Counted from the first letter of the stretch, positions 51,056 to 59,809 are shown. The stretch: 64,000 nucleotides of DNA from Clostridia bacterium (GCA_017407995.1 JAFQVM010000014.1:112711-176710); one strand, 5' to 3'. Notes: generated from the sequence alone by a model not told the origin. Translations and numbers: made by a program.

Positions 51056-51862
51056 TTACTGGACATATGAACCGACCAGCATCATATACTCACCAAGCTG
51101 AGCGCCGAATTCGGGTGCGCCCTCCATGATAAGCTTTTCAGCCTTAACGGACTCAAGCATATCGTCAATGCTCATAAGGATACCGAGTGCGCTGTCAAGA
51201 TTGTTGAAACGCATGGTGAAGAAAGGCATTGCCCTCTTATAAACGCCTCTGCCCGCTCTGGACTTGCCTGCCTTTATACGAAGGTAAGCAGATATCTCCT
51301 CATGACCGTCAACAGCCCATGAGTAAACTCTGTCAGGGCTCTTGAGAGTCCAGCCGTGAACATCGGGATGTCCGAGCTTGTTGAGCTGGCTGATACCGCT
51401 CGAAAGCAGGTAGAAATAGCACTTTGTAAGCAAGAGCTTTGTGTCCTCATCCTCAGGGATAGACTTAGCTGTAAGTAAAGAAGACATCTTAAGAAGAACC
51501 ATCATAAACGACACGAACAATCCGGTATGCTTTGCGATACCCTTCATCTTCGGCAATGTTTTCGGGCCGATTGAGCCCTTGAAAAATGCGTTCATTGTCT
51601 CAATGCTCTTAAACTCAAGCTCCACATGAGGATTAGCGTCAACCTTATCATTATGTACAACCCACTCACCGGAGTTGACAACATAGTGCGTTGCAACCTT
51701 GCCCTCAGGGCTCTCAGGGTCAAGTGCGCTGACCTGAATAACTGCGTGTGCGTGCTCAAACTTCTTTTTAAGCGACGGAACATCGTTTGCTATAACCTTG
51801 ATGAGCGGAAGAACTGCGTTGAGAAAAAGTTTATTTGTGTAAATCTCATCTCTTGAAGCCAT
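51056..51862 (-). CDS. Double SCP2-like protein, last gene of the transketolase set
   Basis: Protein of 268 residues with no signal peptide, built of two halves that each resemble an SCP2 (sterol carrier protein 2-like) domain joined by a helical middle. Half 1 ends in VDANPHVELEFKSIETMNAFFKG (the strand-helix pattern of SCP2), half 2 in MRFNNLDSALGILMS; the middle (about 110-165) contains a hydrophobic helix FVSFMMVLLKMSSLL that may line a lipid pocket. It shares this layout with the 55299 gene. Bound ligand unknown; SCP2 domains bind acyl chains, sterols or hydrophobic intermediates. It follows the transketolase C-subunit gene by 36 bases on the same strand. Confidence 0.6.
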   Translation of the reverse strand: MASRDEIYTNKLFLNAVLPLIKVIANDVPSLKKKFEHAHAVIQVSALDPESPEGKVATHYVVNSGEWVVHNDKVDANPHVELEFKSIETMNAFFKGSIGPKTLPKMKGIAKHTGLFVSFMMVLLKMSSLLTAKSIPEDEDTKLLLTKCYFYLLSSGISQLNKLGHPDVHGWTLKSPDRVYSWAVDGHEEISAYLRIKAGKSRAGRGVYKRAMPFFTMRFNNLDSALGILMSIDDMLESVKAEKLIMEGAPEFGAQLGEYMMLVGSYVQ

Positions 51863-51898
51863 ATAATCATTCCTTTCCTGGGAAATCGGGGTTAACTG

Positions 51899-52909
51899 TT
51901 AAACCTCGTCGTCCCAATCATCATCAAGCTCAAAGTCTTTGCCCATAACCTCACGGACAGCGTCGATAATACCGTTGGAATCGATGCCGAGAATAGACAT
52001 GATATCCTCATGAAGGCCGATAGGTGCAAACTGGTCGGGGATACCGAGCTGTTTGAATGCACAGCCCTTACCGGACTCGATAACGACCTCTGCAACTGCG
52101 CTGCCAAGACCGCCTACTACGTTGTGGTCCTCAACTGTGATGATACGGCGAGTATCGGAAACAGCCTTGAGGATAGCCTCACGGTCGATAGGTTTAATGG
52201 TGTGCATATTGAGAACACGAACTTTAAGTCCGTCAGCATTCTCAAGGAAGTTTGCAGCCTGGAGTGCCTGGAATGCACATGAGCCGCAAGCGATAATTGT
52301 AAGGTCTGTACCCTCTTTAAGAGTTACTGCCTTGCCCACTTCAAAGCCGTAGTCACTGCTGGGATAGAGAACACGGTCAAAGCCTCTGTTGATTCTGATA
52401 TAGAACGGACCGGGTGTCTCATAAGCGGCACGGACAGCGTTAACTGTCTCCATACCGTCTGCAGGGCAGATAACTGTAAGGTTGGGCATTGCACGTGCAA
52501 CAGCCATATCGTTGATAGCATGGTGTGTTGAGCCTGCCTGACCGAAAGATGTACCTGCGTGTGTAGCGATAATCTTAGCATTGACATTCTGATAGCAGAT
52601 ATCTGTCTGAAGCTGGTCAGCACTTCTCAGAGATGCGAAAACAGAGAAGGTTGAAAGGAAAGGTACAAGACCAGCCTTTGCCATACCTGCTGCCATACCA
52701 AACATGTTCTGCTCAGCGATACCGACGTTAAAGAATCTGTCCGGATAAGCCTGACCGAACATACCTATTTTTGTTGATTTACCGAGGTCAGCTGTAAGAG
52801 CGACTATCTCGGGATGCTCTGCCCCAAGTTCAACAAGAACCTTGCCGTAATATTCCGCAGTAGAAAAGTTAACGGAGTCAGCAGCTGTATAAGTCATTCC
52901 GCCTGCCAT
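51899..52909 (-). CDS. Transketolase, C-terminal subunit
   Basis: Second half of a split, thiamine-diphosphate transketolase: pyrimidine-binding and C-terminal domains, 336 residues. The catalytic Glu is in VGIAEQNMFG; THAGTSFGQAGSTHH, CPADGMETV and VEDHNVVGGLG are family motifs. The ATG at 52909 has GGAGGG upstream and is one base after the stop of the N-subunit gene, so the subunits are made together. Such split pairs occur for central transketolases and for specialised C2-transfer enzymes. The very acidic end (DDDWDDEV) is unusual. No other pentose-phosphate genes are near, which argues for a special role. Confidence 0.92.
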   Translation of the reverse strand: MAGGMTYTAADSVNFSTAEYYGKVLVELGAEHPEIVALTADLGKSTKIGMFGQAYPDRFFNVGIAEQNMFGMAAGMAKAGLVPFLSTFSVFASLRSADQLQTDICYQNVNAKIIATHAGTSFGQAGSTHHAINDMAVARAMPNLTVICPADGMETVNAVRAAYETPGPFYIRINRGFDRVLYPSSDYGFEVGKAVTLKEGTDLTIIACGSCAFQALQAANFLENADGLKVRVLNMHTIKPIDREAILKAVSDTRRIITVEDHNVVGGLGSAVAEVVIESGKGCAFKQLGIPDQFAPIGLHEDIMSILGIDSNGIIDAVREVMGKDFELDDDWDDEV

Positions 52910-52910
52910 A

Positions 52911-53783
52911 TTATTCGCCCTCCTTCTCTGCCCGTGCCTTACGAGCCTCGTAATAAGCCTCAAGGCTCTCTATAGCCTTGTTGTATTTTTCTTCGTCAAT
53001 TGCGCCGTAGTGCCAGAGGTAGTTGTCCTCCATAAAGTCAACACCTGCGCCCTTAATTGTGTTAGCAATAATCATAACAGGTGAATCGGTCTCATTAGCA
53101 AGAGCAAAGTCGATAGCCTCGCAAAGCTCCTTGAAGTTGTGACCGTCAACCTCTTTGACAATAAAGCCGAATGCTCTCCACTTATCAGCAAAAGGCTCAA
53201 GCTTCATGACTTCTTCTGTCGGACCGTCAATCATACACTTGTTGCGGTCAACAAAAGAAATAAGGTTTGTAGCCTTGAAGTGAGATGCTGCCATAGCTGC
53301 TTCCCAGTTTGAACCCTCATCGCACTCACCGTCGCCGAGGATACAGTAGGTCTTATAGTCCTTACCGAGAACTCTTGCAGCAAGAGCTGTGCCGAGTGCT
53401 ATCGGCAGACCGTGACCGAGTGAACCTGTAGAAGCGTCAACACCGATAACCTTGTTAGAGTCAAGATGGATACCCATCTTTGAGTTTGAGTGGTTGAAGG
53501 TCTTAAGCTGTTCGGGGTCGTTCCAACCGTAGTCAACAAGTACGGATGCAAGCGCTACGCCTGCGTGACCCTTACTGAGGATGAACCTGTCTCTGTCCTC
53601 CCAGTTGGGATTCTCAACATCAAGGTTGAGATACTTGTGATAAAGAACGGTCAGCATATCCATTGAACTCATACCGCCGCCGATGTGCGCACTGCCTGCC
53701 CAGTATGTAGTATCAAGGCAGAGTCTGCGCAGCTCGTGAGCCTTTTTCTCAAGAGCTAACCATTCCTGCTTTGTTAATGGCAT
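52911..53783 (-). CDS. Transketolase, N-terminal subunit
   Basis: First half of the split transketolase, 290 residues, binding the diphosphate of thiamine diphosphate through GDGECDEGSNWEA and a later Asn in DRNKCM. SKGHAGVAL, GSLGHGLPIALG and NTIKGAGVDFMED carry the conserved His and Lys residues. The final WHYGAI segment differs slightly from the usual WHGKAP. Start ATG at 53783 with AAGGAGG upstream. It is preceded by a 170-base leader with a hairpin (53821-53847) and by the terminator of the aminotransferase gene, so it starts a second transcript. Confidence 0.92.
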   Translation of the reverse strand: MPLTKQEWLALEKKAHELRRLCLDTTYWAGSAHIGGGMSSMDMLTVLYHKYLNLDVENPNWEDRDRFILSKGHAGVALASVLVDYGWNDPEQLKTFNHSNSKMGIHLDSNKVIGVDASTGSLGHGLPIALGTALAARVLGKDYKTYCILGDGECDEGSNWEAAMAASHFKATNLISFVDRNKCMIDGPTEEVMKLEPFADKWRAFGFIVKEVDGHNFKELCEAIDFALANETDSPVMIIANTIKGAGVDFMEDNYLWHYGAIDEEKYNKAIESLEAYYEARKARAEKEGE

Positions 53784-53820
53784 TTACTTTTCCTCCTTGC
53801 AGAAAATATTTATTATCTGA

Positions 53821-53847
53821 GTGATGCGTCACTCTTTAACGCATCAC
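53821..53847. promoter_or_regulatory. Hairpin in the leader of the transketolase genes
   Basis: Nine-base arms GTGATGCGT/ACGCATCAC (53821-53829, 53839-53847) with a nine-base loop, 36 bases before the start codon. No T run on the minus strand. May be a regulatory or protein-binding structure. Confidence 0.5.
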
Positions 53848-53954
53848 AAAGCTTCCGAAAACTAATTCTATGCCGAAATTGCCCGTCACAGAACAAATTG
53901 CATAAATCAAATAAGACAATCCTTGAAAATTATGTTCTATGTGTATTATATTAA

Positions 53955-53997
53955 CACAAAAAACCCCGTCTTGTAAAGCACAAGGCGGGGTTTTTAA
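53955..53997 (-). terminator. Terminator after the aminotransferase gene
   Basis: Stem with AACCCCG/CGGGGTT ends and one G-T pair (about 53962-53973 against 53981-53992), followed by a T6 run on the minus strand. It separates the aminotransferase transcript from the transketolase transcript. Confidence 0.8.
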
Positions 53998-54023
53998 CAA
54001 TTAATTTTAACTCATTTAGAAAA

Positions 54024-55286
54024 TTATCCAAGCTCAGGATGATTTTTGCGTACAACCGAGAATGCTTCCTCTGCAACCTCAACTGTATGAGCGATATCCT
54101 CGTCGGTAAGAGAGGCGTTCATGAAGTGGTTGTGGTGGCTGGTAACAAAGATTCCTCTCTTTACCATCTCAGCAACCCACTCCTGATGCATCATCAGAGA
54201 ATCGTCATCCGCCAAACGCAGATAGAACAATGCCGGCTCGCCGGAAACTACAAGATTCAAACCGTTGTTAGCAGCTGCAGCCTTAAGTCCGTTTGTAAGC
54301 TTTAAGCCCTTCTCTCGGAAGAGAGCGGGTGTATTGAGCTGCTTCATCTTGTTGATGCAGGCGATACCTGCAGCAAACGGAACAGCACTGAGCCAATAGC
54401 TACCTGTATATGAAAGTCCGCTGATAGCTCCCTTGAGGAAGTCCTTACCGCAAAGAGCAGATACGTTCCAACCGTTAGCAAGTGCTTTACAGAAGCAGAT
54501 GAGGTCTGCATCAAAGCCGTAGTAGTGGTCGCTACCTGCAAGGTCAAGACGGAAGCCTGCACGCACGTCATCAATAATAAGAACTATGCCGTTCTTTGTG
54601 CAAAGCTCACGAATCTTCTGCCAATAACCGTCAGCAGGAAGCTCATTGTCAAGAAAGTTGCCGTGCATATAGGGAGTTGCGATAAATGCTGCTATCTCGC
54701 CGTCGTTCTCAGCGATAGCATTTTCAAAAGCTGAAACATCATTCCAGGGGATATAGATGTTGTTTGCAACATCCTCTTCGATAACACCCGGATAGTCAAC
54801 TTTCTGAGTCCACGGTGCAACACCGTGATAGAAACCGTTAACAAAAACTATCTTCTTGCGGTGAGTTGCGGCTCTTGCAGTCATTATAGCTGCGGTTGTA
54901 ACGTCGCCGCCGTTCTTTGCAAAGAATGCCCAGTCAGCACAGTTAACTGTATCAACAAGCAACTCTGCAAACTCTATCATCTTTGTAGACGGAGAAGTCG
55001 TGCAGTTACAGATTTTTGCCTGCTCCATAGCTGCAGCATCAACATCGGGGTCATTGTAACCCAAAACGTTCGGGCCGTATGCACACATATAGTCAATAAA
55101 TTTATTGCCGTCAACATCCCAGAAGTAGGAGCCCTGTGCTCTGTCACCGAAGAGCGGGAATGCGCTGACAGGAATAAAACAGCCTTCTGCCGGGCCGAGA
55201 TGTCCGTAAACGCCTGAGGGAATTACCTTTGCGGCTCTGTCAAACATCTCTCTGCTTTTTGTATAGTTGTTTATTTCAAAGCTCAT
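54024..55286 (-). CDS. Class III PLP-dependent aminotransferase (glutamate-1-semialdehyde aminomutase-like)
   Basis: Pyridoxal-phosphate enzyme of 420 residues. Catalytic Lys267 lies in CFCKALANGW; the Asp pair that binds the PLP ring nitrogen is in LIIDDVRAGFR (239-240); phosphate-binding AKNGGDVTTAA (124-134). The nearest known type is glutamate-1-semialdehyde 2,1-aminomutase, but the DD in place of the usual DE and the lack of other heme genes argue against HemL. It could move an amino group onto a ketone or aldehyde made by the transketolase. It follows the 55299 gene by 12 bases and ends in a terminator. Confidence 0.85.
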   Translation of the reverse strand: MSFEINNYTKSREMFDRAAKVIPSGVYGHLGPAEGCFIPVSAFPLFGDRAQGSYFWDVDGNKFIDYMCAYGPNVLGYNDPDVDAAAMEQAKICNCTTSPSTKMIEFAELLVDTVNCADWAFFAKNGGDVTTAAIMTARAATHRKKIVFVNGFYHGVAPWTQKVDYPGVIEEDVANNIYIPWNDVSAFENAIAENDGEIAAFIATPYMHGNFLDNELPADGYWQKIRELCTKNGIVLIIDDVRAGFRLDLAGSDHYYGFDADLICFCKALANGWNVSALCGKDFLKGAISGLSYTGSYWLSAVPFAAGIACINKMKQLNTPALFREKGLKLTNGLKAAAANNGLNLVVSGEPALFYLRLADDDSLMMHQEWVAEMVKRGIFVTSHHNHFMNASLTDEDIAHTVEVAEEAFSVVRKNHPELG

Positions 55287-55298
55287 TGCAGTCCCTCC

Positions 55299-56057
55299 TT
55301 AAGCCAAGTACAGAGCTACTCTGTCAAGCAGTCTGTTAAGATTATCTATCATCGAAATCATGCCCTTCATGGTAATGGCACCCGTACCTATGCAAGCGAC
55401 AGCGTTGATATTGCCGTCAAAGAGGTCTCTTGCAAGTTCAATAGATGCAAATTCCATGGCTGCACGGGGATTTTCGCTTGCCTGTTTTATTGTTATAAGG
55501 CGACCGTCCTTTGCACGGATAGTTGCAGCAGGACCGTTCTTTATGCTGAAGCCTATCTCACCGTTGACAATGTGGTCAGCGGAGAACTGGCCAATCTTAT
55601 CGTTGTTGGCTATCTGCGAAATAGCAACAGCGATAGTATAGAACATCAGCGTTGTGCTCTTTTCAAAGAAGTCCTTATTCTTAAGGTCCTTAGGGTCAGG
55701 ACGCATATACTTTGAAAGCAGGTCGGTAAGAGGAGTAAATGTCTTTAACAGGAACTTTATGTGCTGGAATCCCTTTGACGGAATAGGAGTCACCGTTCCG
55801 TCGATAAGACCGTTGAACTTTTCACAAGAGGAGAATGGCAGTTTAACGTCGCACTTGCTTACACCCTGTTCCATTCTGCATTTTCCGTTGTTAAAGGTTA
55901 TTGTTGCGCTGGGACCGTCCTTGACCTCAAAGCCTATTGAGATGGGCTTTGCGTTTGTAAGCATGGCGCTCGCCTCGGGAACAAGCTCGCAAAGATTCTC
56001 CAACGTTCCCAAAACAGCGTAAAGGTTTATGTATGCCAGTGTTTTTTGGTCAATCAA
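55299..56057 (-). CDS. Double SCP2-like protein, first gene of the aminotransferase set
   Basis: Protein of 252 residues with two SCP2-like halves. Half 1 (about 25-110) has the strand pattern IGFEVKDGPSATITFNNGKC; half 2 (about 165-252) has IGFSIKNGPAATIRAKDGRL, RAAMEFASIELARDLFDG and a final GAITMKGMISMIDNLNRLL helix, a clear SCP2 pattern. The two strand segments are alike, so the protein is probably an internal duplication. It is distantly related to the 51056 protein. Ligand unknown, likely a hydrophobic chain. It is first in a transcript with the aminotransferase, from a promoter at 56143-56171. Confidence 0.68.
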   Translation of the reverse strand: MIDQKTLAYINLYAVLGTLENLCELVPEASAMLTNAKPISIGFEVKDGPSATITFNNGKCRMEQGVSKCDVKLPFSSCEKFNGLIDGTVTPIPSKGFQHIKFLLKTFTPLTDLLSKYMRPDPKDLKNKDFFEKSTTLMFYTIAVAISQIANNDKIGQFSADHIVNGEIGFSIKNGPAATIRAKDGRLITIKQASENPRAAMEFASIELARDLFDGNINAVACIGTGAITMKGMISMIDNLNRLLDRVALYLA

Positions 56058-56142
56058 CCTTCATTCCTCCTTTATATAGATTAAAAGTATTGTTTTGCCG
56101 GCTGTTATAACACAAAACAGCCATTCTTTTATTTACCATAAT

Positions 56143-56171
56143 ATTTTATCAAAACAGGTCGACAAAGTCAA
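56143..56171 (-). promoter_or_regulatory. Promoter of the SCP2-aminotransferase genes
   Basis: TTGACT (56171-56166), 17-base spacer, TAAAAT (56148-56143) on the minus strand. Confidence 0.75.
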
Positions 56172-56222
56172 TTTAATTGACCCATTAGCTGTAGTTTGAT
56201 AAAAGCAACCGCCTTTGTCGAC
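56158..56222. promoter_or_regulatory. Operator-like palindromes overlapping the SCP2 promoter
   Basis: GTCAATT-T-AATTGAC (56167-56181) is a perfect palindrome with one central base that overlaps the -35 box. Outer arms GTCGACAAAG (56158-56167) and CTTTGTCGAC (56213-56222) form a second exact inverted repeat. Such placement fits control by a repressor; no regulator gene is adjacent. Confidence 0.5.
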
Positions 56223-56330
56223 TTTGTGGAGTAAATTTTTCTGTTTTTTTGTTGTTTTCCGAAATATTTTCGGTATAATTTCTTTAAAAACGTGTTTTGA
56301 CAAAAAACTTTTCTGTTTTATATGCAGTTA

Positions 56331-58502
56331 TCATTGTCTGAAAGTGCTCGTTCCGCTGCCGATTTCAACGCTCTTTTCACCCAAGATAACCGTAGCAGTA
56401 CAGCCATCGGGAACTGTAAATTCGTAGGTGGTTTCGCCGTTCTCCGTCACCCATTTTGAGCGCACCTCGCCAAAGCGGGAATCTATCGATGCATCTACCC
56501 AGGTGATACGGCTGTCTGTAAGCGGACGGAAAATTATATGCCTGAATGCAGGGTTTTCGGCATCGACATTTATTCCTGCCATTGCTCCGAACATCCAATC
56601 TGCAACAGCGCCGTAAGCGTAGTGGTTAAATGAGTTCATATCCTCCGACCACATACTGCCGTCGGGCTTGATTCCGTCCCAATGCTCCCACATGGTAGTA
56701 GCACCCTTTGTAATCGGATAGAGCCATGACGGATATTCACGTCTGAGCATAAGGTCATACGCCGTTTCAACATACCCACTCTCGCTGAGTGCATGAAGAA
56801 TATACGGTGTACCGACAAAGCCCGTCATCAAATGCCCGCTCTCTTTAACAAGCTCATTTAATTGCTTTGCGGTTTCCTGCGGATTGTCTGTCAGATTGAA
56901 ATATAATGCAAGCGCACAAGCTGTCTGTGTAGGTACTTTCAGACGTCCGTCCTCCATGTACTCACGTCTGAAAGCAGATGCTGCAAGTTCAGGCAGATAA
57001 GAATACTCTCTTGTGTCCTTACCGAGTATCTCGGCCATCTTTAAAAACAGAGCCGAAGAGTATGAGAAATATGCTGTTGCGATAAGGTTTTCGTCCGTAG
57101 ACCCTTTATAGCTACCCTCGTGTGCATCAAGACCAAGCCAGTCTCCGAAATGACCGTCTCTGTCACGAAGACCGTCCTTTGAGTGCTCGTGCATCCAGTC
57201 TATCCACTGCTTCATGGACTCATACTGGTCGGATATGATATCTCTGCTGCCATATGTCAGGTACATCTGCCAAGGACAGATAACAGCTGCATCCGCCCAT
57301 GCTGCAGAGGCTCCGTCATCAAAGTACGAAAAAGAATTCGGAATTATGTGGGGCACACGTCCGTCGTCAAACTGGTCTGCCGCAAGGTCGTGCAACCACT
57401 TTTTAAAGAAGCGCTCAACATCAAAATTATAGCTCGCTGTGCGCACAAAGACCTGTGCATCACCCGTCCAGCCAAGTCTCTCGTCACGCTGTGGACAGTC
57501 TGTCGGAATATCAAGGAAGTTTCCTTTTTGTCCCCAGATTATATTTTCATACAGCTTATTGAGCATATCATCGGAACATTTAAATTGTCCTGTACGGCGC
57601 ATTTCAGAGTGGACAACTATTGCTGTAAAGTTCTCTTTTTTAACCTCATCAGGCCAGTTTTCAAGTTTTATGTATCTGAAACCGAAGAAAGACAGTGCGG
57701 GCTTATAAACGTGGCGCTCGCCGTCACATATAAATCTGATTTCTGCCTTTGCGCCACGGTAGTTATCGGTGTAAAAATTACCGTCACGGTCAAGCACCTC
57801 AGCATGATATATGACAGCCTCATCGCCTGCCTTGCCTTGTATTGCAAACTCCACATAGCCAGTCAGATTCTGTCCGAAATCTATGACCGTTTCGCCCGAT
57901 GGGGTTGTTATTATCTCTTTTGCGGTGATGCGCTCGTTCTCAACTACCTTTTCGCCCTCCTGCGGAATAAGAAAATCTTTGGACATGGGTACCTCTATGG
58001 CAGGCAAAGCTTCGGATGCTGAGAAAGTTGCATCGTAAATATCGCCATTATATATGTTTGAGTAACGAAGCTTGCTCTCACGTACAAGCCATGATGAGTC
58101 AGTAATAACATCCTGTTCAGAGCCATCCTCATATTCTATATGTATACACGCAAGAAGCGCCATATCCCTGTGACCGAGATATTCATTCGACTCCCCCTTT
58201 GTACTGCGAAAACGCCAGCCTTGTCCCACAGTTATTTCAATAGAGTTGTTTTCCTTTATATATTCGGTTACATCATAGCTCTGTACTTGAAGTCGGTGCT
58301 CATAAGCAGTCCAACCCGGTGCAAGAACGAAGTCGCCTACTCTTTCGCCGTTAATATGTGCCTCGTACACACCCAGAGCAGTAACCTCCAACACAGCGCT
58401 TTTTATGTTTTTGTCACAAACAAAGTCTTTTTTGTAAACAGTTCCGCCGCAAAAACCACTGTATCTGTTTTTTATCCATTGTGTGTTCAAAATGTTCTTC
58501 AT
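56331..58502 (-). CDS. Alpha-L-rhamnosidase, GH78 family
   Basis: Inverting glycosidase of 723 residues that removes terminal alpha-L-rhamnose. An N-terminal lectin-like beta-sandwich (ALGVYEAHINGERVGD, APGWTAYEHRLQ) precedes a large helical (alpha/alpha)6 barrel with DCPQRDERLGWTGDAQVF, which holds the acid Glu, and a C-terminal beta-domain. No signal peptide, so it acts on imported oligosaccharides or flavonoid-type glycosides. Starts with ATG at 58502. No terminator with a clear T run was found after it, and it does not share a transcript with the SCP2 genes, which have their own promoter. Confidence 0.92.
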   Translation of the reverse strand: MKNILNTQWIKNRYSGFCGGTVYKKDFVCDKNIKSAVLEVTALGVYEAHINGERVGDFVLAPGWTAYEHRLQVQSYDVTEYIKENNSIEITVGQGWRFRSTKGESNEYLGHRDMALLACIHIEYEDGSEQDVITDSSWLVRESKLRYSNIYNGDIYDATFSASEALPAIEVPMSKDFLIPQEGEKVVENERITAKEIITTPSGETVIDFGQNLTGYVEFAIQGKAGDEAVIYHAEVLDRDGNFYTDNYRGAKAEIRFICDGERHVYKPALSFFGFRYIKLENWPDEVKKENFTAIVVHSEMRRTGQFKCSDDMLNKLYENIIWGQKGNFLDIPTDCPQRDERLGWTGDAQVFVRTASYNFDVERFFKKWLHDLAADQFDDGRVPHIIPNSFSYFDDGASAAWADAAVICPWQMYLTYGSRDIISDQYESMKQWIDWMHEHSKDGLRDRDGHFGDWLGLDAHEGSYKGSTDENLIATAYFSYSSALFLKMAEILGKDTREYSYLPELAASAFRREYMEDGRLKVPTQTACALALYFNLTDNPQETAKQLNELVKESGHLMTGFVGTPYILHALSESGYVETAYDLMLRREYPSWLYPITKGATTMWEHWDGIKPDGSMWSEDMNSFNHYAYGAVADWMFGAMAGINVDAENPAFRHIIFRPLTDSRITWVDASIDSRFGEVRSKWVTENGETTYEFTVPDGCTATVILGEKSVEIGSGTSTFRQ

Positions 58503-58632
58503 ACTTTATTCACCCGTATTATATAATATAATATGTCCTTACACGTCTTGATTTTAAATCAATATATACAAAAGTTCAATAGAGTTTTTCCTTTTTGTTA
58601 CAAAAATGTTATATTTTATGATATTAATTTTC

Positions 58633-58661
58633 TTGACTTTTTTCCCGTCATAATGTAAACT
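58633..58661 (+). promoter_or_regulatory. Promoter of the 58724 lipoprotein gene
   Basis: TTGACT (58633-58638), 17-base spacer, TAAACT (58656-58661). Confidence 0.55.
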
Positions 58662-58723
58662 GAAAACACTGTGAAATATTCTTCACAAAAACATTTTATA
58701 TTTATTAAAAAGGAGTAAAAGAA

Positions 58724-59626
58724 ATGAAGAAAATTCTTGCATTGATTATGGCTCTCGCAATGGTTTTCTGCCTTGCAGCATGTGGCGGAAACGGCGACAA
58801 GGATGAGACAACAACAGCTCCCGCCGGTGAGACTGTTGCAAACGCTGAGGGTACAGAGGCTGCTCCCGTAGACGGCACAGAGGCTGCTTCAGGTGACACA
58901 ACAGACGTTTCAGGCGATGCTTCCACAGAAGCTTCCACAGAGGCTGATGCTTCTGAGAATGACCCCGCAAACGATGCACCTGCTACAGGCGACCTTACAA
59001 AGGCTCAGTTTGTTGCTCTTCTCAACGCTGAGACTGCAAAGATTGCAAAGAGCGGCAGCTATTCTCTTAACAGAAACTGCACCTACATAAGAAATCTTGA
59101 TGTTGGTAAAAACACAGACAGACTTAATGACCTTATTAAGACTATCGATAAGAATTCTGACCTCAACAGCGTTGTCGGCGGATTCCTCGGTATAGGCACA
59201 AAGACCGCTAACCTCCCGAAGAACAAGGCTGATGTTGACAGCGATTATATAATCAAGGCTACTTCTCTTAGAGAGAGCGACCTTGCTACATTCAGCGGTT
59301 CTAACGGCGTTTACAAGTTCACACTTGCTGATGCTAAGAACCCGAAGAAGACAGGTGCTACACCTTTCTCAAGATTTACAAACGACTTCATCACACATGA
59401 AGAAGTTGTTACAAGCATCGCTGAATTCACACCGTTAATCAAGGTTAGCAGCTCAACAGTTAACTACACTAAGATTCAGGGTGAAGTTACTGTTAAGGAT
59501 GGCAAGATTACTAACATCAGCTATTCTTATACTTTCGATGCAGCTCTTACTCTTAAGCTTGTTGTTACCATCAACGGAAACGGTGCTGCTAAGACCACAA
59601 ATACATATTCAAACATCAAATACTAA
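58724..59626 (+). CDS. Secreted lipoprotein of unknown function
   Basis: Lipoprotein of 300 residues: signal peptide MKKILALIMALAMVFCLAAC with lipobox LAAC (Cys20), a long linker rich in Thr, Ala, Glu and Asp (about 24-88), then a globular domain with ITNISYSYTFDAALTLKL near the end. No family recognised. The layout (lipobox, GETVAN segment, acidic linker, beta-rich domain ending in a GKI-x5-Y strand) resembles the 32802 and 59810 lipoproteins, suggesting a distant relationship. AAGGAG precedes the ATG. Its codons are highly biased (GCT, AAG, ACA), suggesting strong expression. Confidence 0.78.
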   Translation: MKKILALIMALAMVFCLAACGGNGDKDETTTAPAGETVANAEGTEAAPVDGTEAASGDTTDVSGDASTEASTEADASENDPANDAPATGDLTKAQFVALLNAETAKIAKSGSYSLNRNCTYIRNLDVGKNTDRLNDLIKTIDKNSDLNSVVGGFLGIGTKTANLPKNKADVDSDYIIKATSLRESDLATFSGSNGVYKFTLADAKNPKKTGATPFSRFTNDFITHEEVVTSIAEFTPLIKVSSSTVNYTKIQGEVTVKDGKITNISYSYTFDAALTLKLVVTINGNGAAKTTNTYSNIKY

Positions 59627-59646
59627 TTTATAATTAGTAGCTTATT

Positions 59647-59680
59647 CCTCCGCATCCTCGGATGCGGAGGTTTTTTGTTT
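59647..59680 (+). terminator. Terminator after the 58724 lipoprotein gene
   Basis: Eleven-base GC-rich stem (59647-59657 against 59660-59670), two-base loop, and a T6 tail. Confidence 0.93.
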
Positions 59681-59738
59681 TTATACAACATGTTATTAAA
59701 AGTTTACAATTAAGTGCATAAAATTTATTATTCTGATA

Positions 59739-59768
59739 TTGACCTTTTGACCGTCTGAGGATTAAAAT
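59739..59768 (+). promoter_or_regulatory. Promoter of the 59810 lipoprotein gene
   Basis: TTGACC (59739-59744), 18-base spacer, TAAAAT (59763-59768), the same design and flanking bases as the promoter at 32741. Confidence 0.65.
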
Positions 59769-59809
59769 ATATATATACATTTTGAAAATATAGAATGGAG
59801 CAAAAAGAA

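Noticed and set aside
51899-53783. Sulfoquinovose (sulfo-transketolase) or apiose pathway as explanation for the split transketolase
   Set aside because: Both known pathways use a split transketolase but come with sugar isomerases, kinases or transporters that are missing here; an aminotransferase and SCP2-like proteins are not part of them.
54024-55286. Aminotransferase as HemL for heme synthesis
   Set aside because: No other tetrapyrrole genes are nearby, the usual Asp-Glu pair is Asp-Asp, and the operon partners are unrelated to heme.
57183-58022. 279-codon plus-strand frame inside the rhamnosidase gene
   Set aside because: Antisense to the conserved GH78 catalytic domain, no start signal.
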